Source of the DNA: Microvirga subterranea
GTDB lineage: Bacteria > Pseudomonadota > Alphaproteobacteria > Rhizobiales > Beijerinckiaceae
Length of the DNA stretch: 64,000 nt
Direction of reading: 5' to 3'
NCBI RefSeq assembly: GCF_003350535.1
Contig: NZ_QQBB01000008.1
Location: 119,359 to 183,358 of the forward strand
Part shown: positions 55,288 to 63,799 of the stretch, piece after piece
Position numbering within the stretch: the stretch's first letter is position 1
How the letters are laid out: each line of letters opens with the position of its first letter
Notes under the pieces: model-generated
Database searches by the model: none
What the model was told of the DNA's origin: nothing
The model's input: the letters and a program-made list of their open reading frames with translations, nothing else
Translations under genes and position numbers: made by a program

Positions 55288-56265
55288 GTGAAAGCCCACG
55301 CGATCCGTATCGAGCAACAAGGTGGCGCTGATGTTCTCCAGCTTCAGGAGGTGGAGATCGGCTCGCCTGGTCCGCGCGAAGTTCTGATCCGCCAGACCGC
55401 CTGCGGCTTGAACTTCCTTGACGTTTACCATCGCTCCGGAGCCTATCCTCTGCCGATGCCGAGTGGGATCGGCAGCGAGGCGGCAGGTGTCGTCGAAGCG
55501 GTCGGCTCGGAAGTTGCGTCGCTGCGCGTTGGCGATCGCGTCGCATATCAGGGCGGCGCGCCTGGGGCCTATGCCGATCATCGCGTCATGTCGCCCGACC
55601 GCCTCGTCAAAGTTCCTGACGGTGCCTCCAATGAGCAGGCGGCCGCCGTCCTTTTGAAGGGTATGACGGTCGAATACCTCCTCAACCGGTGCGTCAGCCT
55701 ACAGCCGAACGATTTTGCCCTGATGTATGCGGCGGCTGGCGGGGTTGGGCTCCTCGCCGGCCAATGGGCGAAGCATCTTGGCGTCCGACTGATTGGTGTC
55801 GCTGCCGGCCATGAAAAATGCGAACGGGCTCTGGCCAATGGTTACTTCGCCGTCATTGACAGAACCAGGGAGGATGTCCTTTCCCGTGTGAAGGAGATCA
55901 CCGGAGGAAAGGGTGTTCCGGTCGTCTTCGACTCAATCGGAAGGGCCACGTTCGAGACCTCGATCGACTCATTGGCTCCGAGAGGCGTCTTTGTGTCCTT
56001 CGGAGCGACATCGGGCCCTCCCCCGCCGGTCGAGGCGAGCCTGCTTCAGAAGAAAGGCTCTTTGTATTTCACCCGGCCGACCCTCGTACACTATGCCAGC
56101 TCACCCGAGGATTACGCCGCATCGGCGGCCGCGGTTTTCGACTTGGTCGCCAAGGGCGTTCTCAGACCCTCCATCGGGCAACGATATCCGCTCTCCGAAG
56201 CTGCTCAAGCTCATCGAGACCTTGAAGAGGGTCGTACGAGCGGCTCCACGATTCTTATCCCGTGA
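55288..56265 (+). CDS. NADPH:quinone oxidoreductase (QOR type)
   Basis: 325 residues starting at GTG 55288 with GGGAGG upstream. The N-terminal GroES-like domain has CGLNFLDVYHRSGAYPLPMP near residue 38, and the nucleotide-binding AAAGGVGLLAGQWAKHLG is near residue 149. The family reduces quinones or enones. It lies 17 bases after the GntR gene and before the cupin gene. Confidence 0.9.
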   Translation: MKAHAIRIEQQGGADVLQLQEVEIGSPGPREVLIRQTACGLNFLDVYHRSGAYPLPMPSGIGSEAAGVVEAVGSEVASLRVGDRVAYQGGAPGAYADHRVMSPDRLVKVPDGASNEQAAAVLLKGMTVEYLLNRCVSLQPNDFALMYAAAGGVGLLAGQWAKHLGVRLIGVAAGHEKCERALANGYFAVIDRTREDVLSRVKEITGGKGVPVVFDSIGRATFETSIDSLAPRGVFVSFGATSGPPPPVEASLLQKKGSLYFTRPTLVHYASSPEDYAASAAAVFDLVAKGVLRPSIGQRYPLSEAAQAHRDLEEGRTSGSTILIP

Positions 56266-56295
56266 TTTGATCAATCCAACTCGACGGAGGATGCC

Positions 56296-56715
56296 ATGCT
56301 GACGACCGAAAATGCGCGAGCCCATTGGCCCCAAGAGCTTCAGGCCGACCTGGAAGCCAATCGTTTCAACGGCTGTGTCGGAAGTGTGCTCGTGTCTGAA
56401 ACGGATCGCGTGCGAGTCTGGCACTTGCGCCTCCCGCCGGGAAAGCGATGCGCCTTCCATCGCCACGTGCTCGACTACTTCTGGACGTGTCACACCTATG
56501 GCAGTGCCCGTGGATATTTCGAAGATGGCCGCATCGTCGACGTCAACCATTTTCCGGGAGACACGAAGCATCTCCACTATGGAGCCGGCGAGTACCTGGT
56601 TCATAGCGTCGAGAACATTGGCGACACGGAACTTCTGTTTACGACGGTGGAGTTCAAGCAAAGCGCCAACGCTCCCCTCCCGGTTCCTGATGGCATCCGT
56701 CTCCAGGCCGCCTGA
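56296..56715 (+). CDS. Cupin-domain protein
   Basis: 139 residues with a single cupin barrel. Metal-type histidines occur in KRCAFHRHVLDYFW near residue 50 and in HLHYGAGEYLVHSVENIGDT near residue 92. GGAGG lies 5 bases before the ATG at 56296. Possible dioxygenase, isomerase or ligand-binding role; the exact function is unknown. It is in the GntR-led operon. Confidence 0.85.
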   Translation: MLTTENARAHWPQELQADLEANRFNGCVGSVLVSETDRVRVWHLRLPPGKRCAFHRHVLDYFWTCHTYGSARGYFEDGRIVDVNHFPGDTKHLHYGAGEYLVHSVENIGDTELLFTTVEFKQSANAPLPVPDGIRLQAA

Positions 56716-56743
56716 ATCATAGCGACAAATACGGAAACCGATC

Positions 56744-57913
56744 ATGTATGCACCACCCGGCGTTAGAACCGATCCTGCCATCCCGGTCCCTGAGATGATG
56801 AAGGCTTGGGTTCTCGGCGATCCCGAAGAACTGAAGCTGGTCGACAAGCCGGTCCCCGTTCCCAAGAAAGCAGAGGTGCTGGTTCGGGTGGATGCGATAG
56901 CGATCTGCGCCACGGACCTGGACGTGGTCAGCAGCGGTCCGCCGGCCATGATTCAGGGGGGCACCCCCTTCAACAAAAATTTCACGCCCGGGCATGAGTA
57001 CATGGGAACGGTCGCCGCCCTCGGCCCAGGCGTCGATGAGTTCAGAATCGGTGATCGGGTAACCGTTGAAATCCATGCCGGCTGTGGTCAGTGCAAGCGC
57101 TGCCGAATGGGCATGTACACGTCGTGCCTGAATTACGGCCTCAACTATGGCGACGTCGACAAGGGGCATCGGGCGAACGGATTCACATCGGATGGTGGCT
57201 TTGCCGAGTTCGCCGTCAACAACATCAATACGCTTATCAAGATCTCCGATGACATGAGCGATGAGGAAGCGACCCTTGTCGTTACGGCCGGCACTTCAAT
57301 GTACGGGCTTACCGAGCTCGGCGGTTTGATCGCCGGCGAGAGCGTCGTCGTGATTGGCCCCGGGCCGATCGGGCTCCTCGGCGCCGCGGTTGCGAAAGCT
57401 TTGGGCGCTTCTCCGGTGATATTGACGGGAACGCGCGACAATCGCCTCAAGACGGGGCTTGAACTCGGCGCCGACCACGTGGTGAACGTCACCCGCGAGG
57501 ATCCGGTCGAAGCCGTACGGCGCCTTAACGGCGGCAAGGGCGTTGACTATGTCATCGAGTGTTCGGGCGCTCCGAATGCCATCAATGAAGCCGGGCGCAT
57601 GCTGAACCGCGGCGGCAAGATGTGCCTCGCAGCCTTCCCCCATGATCCGGCTCTTATCGATGTTGCCCATCTCGTCCGCAACAACATCTACATTTATGGG
57701 ATCCGTGGCGAAGGGCGCAGCGCAACGCACCGTGCTCAGGCGTTCATGGCAGCCAAGCGCTTCGACGCGACGAAGATCCACACGCATACCTTCATGATGG
57801 AAGATCTTCCGACTGCCCTCCGTTATGCACGCGATCGCGTCGAGGACGCTATCAAGGTGGTGGTGAAAATGCCCCGACGGGCTGCGGAGCAAGAGCTGCG
57901 TAAGGCGAGTTGA
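56744..57913 (+). CDS. Zinc-dependent alcohol dehydrogenase (MDR family)
   Basis: 389 residues. Catalytic zinc residues are Cys55 (ICATDLD) and His84-Glu85 (PGHEYMG); structural-zinc cysteines are 114, 117, 120 and 128 (CGQCKRCRMGMYTSC). The nucleotide-binding motif VIGPGPIGLLGAAVAKALGA lies near residue 202. It oxidises an alcohol or polyol. It follows the cupin gene by 28 bases. Confidence 0.92.
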   Translation: MYAPPGVRTDPAIPVPEMMKAWVLGDPEELKLVDKPVPVPKKAEVLVRVDAIAICATDLDVVSSGPPAMIQGGTPFNKNFTPGHEYMGTVAALGPGVDEFRIGDRVTVEIHAGCGQCKRCRMGMYTSCLNYGLNYGDVDKGHRANGFTSDGGFAEFAVNNINTLIKISDDMSDEEATLVVTAGTSMYGLTELGGLIAGESVVVIGPGPIGLLGAAVAKALGASPVILTGTRDNRLKTGLELGADHVVNVTREDPVEAVRRLNGGKGVDYVIECSGAPNAINEAGRMLNRGGKMCLAAFPHDPALIDVAHLVRNNIYIYGIRGEGRSATHRAQAFMAAKRFDATKIHTHTFMMEDLPTALRYARDRVEDAIKVVVKMPRRAAEQELRKAS

Positions 57914-57996
57914 ATTCTCATGCCATTCAAGGTCGCCATTCGCCAGCTTGAATTTCTCCGGTGAGGTAGACCTCCTCGAACCATAGAGTAAGCATC

Positions 57997-58887
57997 ATGA
58001 TCGATAAAAAGGCCCCTGTCGGCGTCATCGGCCTCGGGACGATGGGAGGCGCAGTAGCCCGGAACTTGGTTGAGCGCGGTTGGACCGTATTCGGTTACGA
58101 CGTGAGTCCGCAAAGGGTCGCCGAAGCGCAGGCCGCAGGTGTACGGCTCGTCGACAGCCCTGCTGCCATTGCCGCGGCAGCCACAACCATCTTGACGAGC
58201 CTCCCGAGCCCTCGCGCTCTCCACGACGTGGTTCAGGAGTTGGCCGAGCATGCTACTCGAGGATGCATCGTGGCAGAGTTGAGCACTCTCGCCCTTGAGG
58301 ACAAAACCAATGCCGAGTCCGTCCTACGAGGAGCAGGCCACAGGATGCTCGATTGCCCGTTGAGCGGCACCGGCGCACAAGCGGCGAATCGCGATCTCGT
58401 CATCTATGCCAGTGGCGGTTCCGAAGACATCGAGGCCTTGAACGAACTGTTCTTGGATTTCGGGCGGGCCGCGCACAATGTGGGACCGTTCGGGAACGGC
58501 ACCAAGATGAAGTTCGTGGCGAATCTGCTCGTTGCTATCAACAATGTTGCGAGTGCGGAGGCGATGGTTCTTGGCATGAAGGCCGGGTTGCCCGCCCACC
58601 AGATCATCGAGCTCATCTCGGCCGGAGCCGGGAATTCCAGAATCTTTGAGCTTCGCGCTCCGCTGATGGCAGATCAGCGGTATGAGCCAGCCACCATGTC
58701 CATCGGTCTTTGGCAGAAGGATATGCGGGTTATCGATGAGTTTGCCCGGCAGCTAGGCTGTCCGACGCCATTGTTCACGGCGACCGAGTCCGTCTATCGC
58801 GCGGCTTTGGCGAATGGACAGAACACCCAGGATACGGCATCGGTTTGCACCGTTCTGGAGAACATGGCAGGCCTGCACCGCCCCTAA
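57997..58887 (+). CDS. NAD(P)-dependent oxidoreductase, 3-hydroxyisobutyrate dehydrogenase family
   Basis: 296 residues. GVIGLGTMGGAVARNLVERG is near residue 9, the loop DCPLSGTGAQAANRDL near 119, and Lys172 lies in GTKMKFVANL. The fourth family member in the region and the last gene of the GntR-led operon. Confidence 0.9.
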   Translation: MIDKKAPVGVIGLGTMGGAVARNLVERGWTVFGYDVSPQRVAEAQAAGVRLVDSPAAIAAAATTILTSLPSPRALHDVVQELAEHATRGCIVAELSTLALEDKTNAESVLRGAGHRMLDCPLSGTGAQAANRDLVIYASGGSEDIEALNELFLDFGRAAHNVGPFGNGTKMKFVANLLVAINNVASAEAMVLGMKAGLPAHQIIELISAGAGNSRIFELRAPLMADQRYEPATMSIGLWQKDMRVIDEFARQLGCPTPLFTATESVYRAALANGQNTQDTASVCTVLENMAGLHRP

Positions 58888-58998
58888 GGCTTGGACCTCT
58901 TTGGACCATCGGCTAGGAGACCCCAAAGCAACTGGCCTATGCACCGTTGAAGAGGGCAGGAGCGCTCCCTGCCCTCCTAGGTCACCTGACCACAATAT

Positions 58999-59772
58999 CT
59001 ACGACAACGTTGTCGTGCGGCTTGCTGGAATATGATCCGCCGCCCACATGGCGGCCTGAGTGCGGTTCTTGGCGCCGATCTTGCGAAGAATCGCTTTGAC
59101 GTGCACCTTAACGGTAGCTTCGCTCAGGCCGAACTGGCGGGCGATCACTTTGTTCGGAGCCCCCTCCATCAGCCCCCGAAGGATTTCTCCTTCCCGAGCG
59201 GACAGCCTCTGCCCCGTAGGGCCGGCGGCTCGCATGCTCTCAAGGCTCTGGTCGCCTCCGTGGAAGGGGCGCTCCGCTTCCCGATCCGGTGTGGACGGGA
59301 TGTGATCGGAAGCCGAGGCGAGGAGGCGTGACGGGAACAGTCCTTCACCCATCATCATGAGATCGAGTGAGGTGGTGAGGACATCTCTATCGACACTCGT
59401 CAGGCAGAAGCCGTTGGCTCCCGCTTCATAAGCTCGCAAAGCCGACGAAAGGTCGAGATCGTCGGCCATGACACAGATCTTAGCGTCTCGAAACGTCGCC
59501 TTTATCGTCTCGACTGATTCGATGGTGCGATTCGAACATTGTTTCGAGATAATGATGAAGAGGTGCGGAAGTTCTGGGCTGGGTCGATCCGGCCGATTCT
59601 GAGCCGCATGGTCGCCCACTACGAAACGCGTATCCGCGAGAAGGTGCTCCAACCCAGCTTGCAACAGTGGGCTCTCGCTGATCAATGCGGTCGGAACTTC
59701 GCGGGAGAGATCCCGTACGCTATCGCTTGTGGCCGGTAGGTCGGCCGCAATGACGGAATATACCTCGGTCAT
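58999..59772 (-). CDS. LuxR-family regulator with degenerate receiver
   Basis: 257 residues. The C-terminal helix-turn-helix reads LSAREGEILRGLMEGAPNKV and then ARQFGLSEATVKVHVKAILR, the NarL/FixJ-type domain, near residues 188-235. The N-terminal half resembles a receiver, but the expected phosphoacceptor strand reads PHLFIIISKQCSN and has no aspartate. It may be regulated by ligand or partner binding instead. GGGAGCAG precedes the ATG. It lies upstream of nothing obvious on its own strand. Confidence 0.85.
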   Translation of the reverse strand: MTEVYSVIAADLPATSDSVRDLSREVPTALISESPLLQAGLEHLLADTRFVVGDHAAQNRPDRPSPELPHLFIIISKQCSNRTIESVETIKATFRDAKICVMADDLDLSSALRAYEAGANGFCLTSVDRDVLTTSLDLMMMGEGLFPSRLLASASDHIPSTPDREAERPFHGGDQSLESMRAAGPTGQRLSAREGEILRGLMEGAPNKVIARQFGLSEATVKVHVKAILRKIGAKNRTQAAMWAADHIPASRTTTLS

Positions 59773-59979
59773 CTGCTCCCCCTTGTAGAGCCAAATCTCG
59801 TGCTCGACACAATGGCTGGTTTGGTTCTGCCAATGGTTGTGACAATATCAATCCATGATTTCATGTCTGTCGGGAAGCCGACACAGTGAAAATTTTTCGT
59901 CAGCAATATGTGCTTAAGCTTCTTCAGGCGGGCTTAATGCGTGCGGAATGCAAGAACAGTGTAAATAACTATATAACGT

Positions 59980-60702
59980 TTATATAAACGAATTTGGCAG
60001 AAGCTGCTCGAAACCTTTTCTGATTTTCCAGTAGCATTCGCAGGCGGCTCTCTCCAAACCATCGCGATCGGTTATGGTGATGGCACCGCGTCCCTGCACG
60101 ATCAGTCCGGCTGACTGAAGGGCTCGTGTGACAACGCTGACTGTGGAGCGCTGAACGCCGAGCATGGACGCCAGAAACTCATGTGTCAGGGGAAGGGTGT
60201 CATGACCGAGTCGGTCATGGATGCTCAAGATCCATCGGCAGCATCTCGCTTCGACGCTGTGGACAGCATTACAGGTAATCATCTGGAAGGTCTGAAGGAT
60301 CAGAGCTTCGGCAAACGCCCATAAGATGCTGCGAATGCGCGGCCGTGCTTCGACGACGTCATGCAGGCGCTGGATGCTTATCCGGGATGCGCCTCCAGCG
60401 ATCTGTACGACATAACGCCCAAAAGCCTTTCCCGTGGCGAGTTCGCTCACGAACCCGAAGGCGGCCTCGCGGCCGAACATCGCAACTTCAACGGTGACCC
60501 CGTCCTCAAGAACATTGACGAGGGATACGCAGGCATCTTGGGGGAAGTACACATGGTATACCATCTCGCCGGGTTCGTAGAGAACTTTGCCTTGAGGCAG
60601 TTCGACCGTCTCGAGGTATGGCTCGAGGTAAGCGTAATCCTCAGCCTCCAAAGCGGCGAGCAGGCGGTTGGCTCGGTGGCCTGTCGGAATTCTGCTTCTC
60701 AC
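59980..60702 (-). CDS. Crp/Fnr-family transcriptional regulator
   Basis: 240 residues from the GTG at 60702. The N-terminal cyclic-nucleotide-binding-like domain begins LPQGKVLYEPGEMVYHVYFP near residue 35. The C-terminal winged helix LTHEFLASMLGVQRSTVSVV is near residue 171. It lacks the Fnr iron-sulfur cysteine pattern at the N-terminus. It follows the single-domain response regulator on the same strand. No effector can be assigned. Confidence 0.88.
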   Translation of the reverse strand: MRSRIPTGHRANRLLAALEAEDYAYLEPYLETVELPQGKVLYEPGEMVYHVYFPQDACVSLVNVLEDGVTVEVAMFGREAAFGFVSELATGKAFGRYVVQIAGGASRISIQRLHDVVEARPRIRSILWAFAEALILQTFQMITCNAVHSVEARCCRWILSIHDRLGHDTLPLTHEFLASMLGVQRSTVSVVTRALQSAGLIVQGRGAITITDRDGLERAACECYWKIRKGFEQLLPNSFI

Positions 60703-60783
60703 GATCGACCGGTCGCTACGCTTGACAAGACCACAATCCTATCACGCGGCCTGTCGAATGGCAGGTTGGAGAGCGTAACCTTT

Positions 60784-60800
60784 CGAGGCGCATCGCCTCG
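60784..60800. promoter_or_regulatory. 17-base palindrome upstream of the Crp/Fnr gene
   Basis: CGAGGCG-CAT-CGCCTCG forms a perfect inverted repeat 82-98 bases before the Crp/Fnr start codon. No T-tract follows in either direction, so an operator is more likely than a terminator. Confidence 0.35.
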
Positions 60801-60946
60801 CAGAGGTCTTACCACATGCGGGTGATCCGACGAACATTGGGCCTTACCGACCGAAGGCGCCTCTCTCGCTATAAAGTTACGAAATTCGGTGCAATTATCA
60901 CCATGAAAGCAGACCGTCGTGGGCGACGTTGCTGCCTGGAAACGGG

Positions 60947-61345
60947 TCAGTCGAGCAGTTGGAAGGCGTCGGGGGTGCAGGCGGCGTCAGCCAACGAGCC
61001 CCGGAACATCTCCGCAAGGTGCTTGTATGAGAAAGGTTTCGTCAGGGTTGGGCTTCCGCAAAAGCGTTCAGGAAGGCTGCGGGCATCATATCCGGTGGAG
61101 AATATGAATGGGATGCCGCGGAACCGAAGCACGTCTGCCACGGGAAAAACCACGGAACCATCGACATTGATGTCGAGTACGCCGATGTCGATCGGGGCCT
61201 GAAGCGCCAGCGTAAGCGCATGGTCAAGCCTTGCGGCCGGACCGACGATCTCGCACCCAAGATCGAGAACCATGTCCTCGATCAGCATCGAGATCATGGC
61301 TTCGTCCTCAACGATCAGGACACGGCACTTGCGGCCTTCGCCCAT
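60947..61345 (-). CDS. Single-domain response regulator (receiver only)
   Basis: 132 residues from the ATG at 61345, with GAGGGGG upstream. Receiver residues are present: the acidic pair in VLIVEDEA, phosphoacceptor Asp in GVLDINVDG, Thr in FSTGYD and Lys in LTKPFSYK. No output domain. Such proteins relay phosphoryl groups or control a partner kinase. It lies 244 bases upstream of the Crp/Fnr gene on the same strand. Confidence 0.9.
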   Translation of the reverse strand: MGEGRKCRVLIVEDEAMISMLIEDMVLDLGCEIVGPAARLDHALTLALQAPIDIGVLDINVDGSVVFPVADVLRFRGIPFIFSTGYDARSLPERFCGSPTLTKPFSYKHLAEMFRGSLADAACTPDAFQLLD

Positions 61346-61908
61346 CCCAACCCCCTCGCCGGTCAACACCTAATGAAGTCCGGCTACTCCGGATCAAATC
61401 AATTTTAGGGATACGTTAACGCCAATCGTGGCCGTTCGGCTAGTGCCATTGAAACCGGAGCGCGAAAGTCTGATTTCCGACGCCGATATGGCAGATCCTC
61501 GAAGTGAGGAAATCAACCCTCGGATGGATTGAAGCAGAGGACACTGAATCCGTGTTGATTGTGGCCCGTCGCCTGCTTAAACAGCGTGCTCGATTCCGTG
61601 CAGAGATACGCTTCGACAATCCGATGCCTCACGTTCCATTGTTGCGCCGGCTCAAAACTGCGCCATCTCCTCACGGGCGTTGCCGTGGGGTGGATGCGAG
61701 GCAATTCCAGTCAACGGATGCTGGAAGCGCGATCCTGCTCCAGATGGCGGCTTGTCCTCCGGGAATAGCACCCAGCCCTACCCTCCCCCACCATCCGGCT
61801 TGACGGCCTCCGTCGCCGGCCCCAGGTCCGGCGGCTTACGTCTCTTCTCTTCAGAATTGCGACGTGGTTCTCCGGATCCAGCCTCTGCTGAGAAGGAATA
61901 ACCCTGCC
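61346..61908. other. 563-base intergenic region
   Basis: Region between the leftward response regulator and the rightward SANT-like gene. It holds a 99-codon frame starting GTG at 61504 and ending at 61803, whose product resembles nothing I recognise and is basic and proline-rich at its end. Its ribosome site is weak, so I do not call it. No clear promoter pair was identified. Confidence 0.4.
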
Positions 61909-63219
61909 ATGAACAGGGAATGGACTGACGAAGAGATTGAAATTCTCCGCCGCGATCGCGCCGCGAAAGTTCCTGTTCCAGTAACCGCCGCAAAGCTGAA
62001 CCGGCCCGTACCTGCGACGTACCTCCGTGCACGGATGATCGGCACGCAGGTGCAGAAGCACCAGTCGTGGGGCGAGGAAGAGGTTGCGCAGCTGCGGGCC
62101 TTGGTGACGGCGAACCCTCCGATGACCGACAAGCGCATTGCCGAGACGCTTGGAAGGACAGTGACGCAGGTTCGCTGGAAGATGCAGGACATCGGTCTGA
62201 TCGGCGTACGGGATCTTTCCAAACTCGCAAAGGCAACATCAGCGGCGGCAGCATCCCGCCAAGCTTTATCTGAGCCAAACGCGCGGAAATTACGCGATCA
62301 AGTGAAGCCATGCCCGAGCAAGCCGGCGGCCAATGCTGAGAGGTCAAAGCCACTGCAGGGTCTGGAGCAGCCACGCTCCTCAGACACGCAAATGCTCGCT
62401 GCCGCTCTCTCGCGATTGGCAAAGAAGTTTGACGACGTACTTAAAGGCGCCATCGCCGAGTCCGAAAACGGCATGATGCAGGCCGCAATGGCGGCCATTG
62501 CAGAAAAGAAGTCCATCGACGAACGGCTGGTCAAGCTCTGCCGGGCCGCAAAGCCCGTTTCAGCGCCGAGCTCTTCGTCAGAGCAAACAGCGCAGGAAAT
62601 CGCCCTAGCAGCCGGAGTGGAACAACAGGCAGCTCGGTCTGCGCCCCCCAAGGAGCAACGGATCAGTGCGAGCAAACCCGCGCAGCCGCGCGCGGAGGCA
62701 ACCGCACCGCGTGGCGTGGTTAACGACAACACGGGACTCCGGGCGCGTCACCTAGCAGCCAGGCCTGCGTCCCGGCCCGCATCTGTACCTCTACCACCTC
62801 CCCCTGCTCCGGCTCCGCCCCCAAGGATCGTTGTTCTCGATTCTCCAGCGCCTGCTCGTCCGGATATGCCCGCACCGGACATGCAGCAGACATCCGGTCG
62901 TGGCGGTTGGAAGTCGGTTCGTCGCGACCCGGCGAAGATTGCCGCTCAATCCCGCGCGAAATCGGTCAATCGGGCTGATGCGGTTGATCTTGCCCAAGCG
63001 GCCCAAGCAGCAATCGAACAGTTCATTGCCCAGCGGGGCGTCACACGCAGCGAAGTCGGCGGGACACAGGCGCTCGTGACCCGGCTCCAGTCTCGGGGCT
63101 ATATCGTCGTAAGCGAGGGCGAAGGCTGGGTTATCGACCAGCGCCATCGAGTCGCCGACGACAAGGCACTGATGGCATTCGCAGCCGCACGCGGAATCAA
63201 CCTCGATGCGGCAGCATGA
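61909..63219 (+). CDS. Protein with two tandem GcrA/SANT-like DNA-binding domains
   Basis: 436 residues from the ATG at 61909, with AGAAGGAA upstream. Residues 4-45 (EWTDEEIEILRRDRAAKVPV and onward) and 53-98 (SWGEEEVAQLRALVTANPPM and onward) look like two SANT/Myb- or GcrA-type helical domains, each opening with a Trp and an acidic DEE/GEEE stretch. The middle is Ala/Pro-rich, with a helical segment near residues 165-215 and a long PPPPAPAPPP stretch near 290. The C-terminal 75 residues, around QAAIEQFIAQRGVTRSEVGG, form a separate predicted folded domain that I do not recognise. Probably a DNA-binding protein or chromosome regulator; it is upstream of the rRNA operon. Confidence 0.7.
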   Translation: MNREWTDEEIEILRRDRAAKVPVPVTAAKLNRPVPATYLRARMIGTQVQKHQSWGEEEVAQLRALVTANPPMTDKRIAETLGRTVTQVRWKMQDIGLIGVRDLSKLAKATSAAAASRQALSEPNARKLRDQVKPCPSKPAANAERSKPLQGLEQPRSSDTQMLAAALSRLAKKFDDVLKGAIAESENGMMQAAMAAIAEKKSIDERLVKLCRAAKPVSAPSSSSEQTAQEIALAAGVEQQAARSAPPKEQRISASKPAQPRAEATAPRGVVNDNTGLRARHLAARPASRPASVPLPPPPAPAPPPRIVVLDSPAPARPDMPAPDMQQTSGRGGWKSVRRDPAKIAAQSRAKSVNRADAVDLAQAAQAAIEQFIAQRGVTRSEVGGTQALVTRLQSRGYIVVSEGEGWVIDQRHRVADDKALMAFAAARGINLDAAA

Positions 63220-63770
63220 GGCCGATCCCGCACAAACGCCTGTGGCCATTGAGCGGTTCAGAACGGACTCCTCAGCCTTGAGAGGGCCTTCACGCAAGGA
63301 CTCGCCGGCATAGGGATCCCCAGAAAATCCCAACCTGAAACTTCTGAGTGCGGCAGACCCAATTTTCTCTTGCACCGGCGAAAAAATCGACTATGTGTCC
63401 CCTCCCCGGCGCCACCTCTCCGAGGCGGCGCCTTTTCCAGACACAGTGACTGTCGGCACCCGGAACTCTGATCCGGCGTCGAACCTGCGCCTTGGAGTTT
63501 GTTTTGTCCGGGACCACGGTCCATCGGACAGACTGCTTCCAAGGTGGTGTTCATTGTGACTAGCGCATGCCATGAGCCGGAACGCTCCGAGGTTATCGGA
63601 GCAATTCTGAAGGCTCCTCTGACAAAAACATTCAGATGAATGGACGAATTCACTTCGTTCCAGATAGTAGCGGTGCAGAAAAGCTCATTTTCTGCAGACG
63701 GTACTTCTTTGTCCGAATGCAGGTAGACTTGAGAAGAAATGAAGATTTGGAAAAAACTTCAAATTTCTTC
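63220..63770. other. Intergenic region before the rRNA promoter
   Basis: It contains a terminator-like hairpin at 63408-63436 and a second perfect 7-bp stem GCTCCGA / TCGGAGC at 63584-63602 without a T-tract. A 131-codon frame on the minus strand (63258-63653) shows no recognisable content. I see no gene here. Confidence 0.5.
63408..63436 (+). terminator. Terminator-like hairpin with T-tract
   Basis: GGCGCC-A-CCTC / GAGG-C-GGCGCC with a TCC loop, followed by TTTT at 63433-63436. It lies 189 bases after the stop codon of the SANT-like gene. A weak promoter pair TTGCAC (63370-63375) and TATGTG (63392-63397) precedes it, so a short RNA is possible. Confidence 0.5.
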
Positions 63771-63799
63771 TTGACCCAAAAATCGAACCGGCCTATATG
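63771..63799 (+). promoter_or_regulatory. Predicted rRNA operon promoter
   Basis: TTGACC (63771-63776) and TATATG (63794-63799) with a 17-base spacer, preceded by an AT-rich stretch (63746-63770) that could be an UP element. The following leader carries a boxA, consistent with an rRNA promoter. Confidence 0.75.

Noticed and set aside
61504..61803. 99-codon frame in the spacer before the SANT-like gene
   Set aside because: Weak start context, no recognisable domain and a proline-rich tail; could be a small gene but not supported.
63258..63653. 131-codon minus-strand frame before the rRNA promoter
   Set aside because: No domain, no ribosome site of note, and it crosses the terminator-like hairpin.
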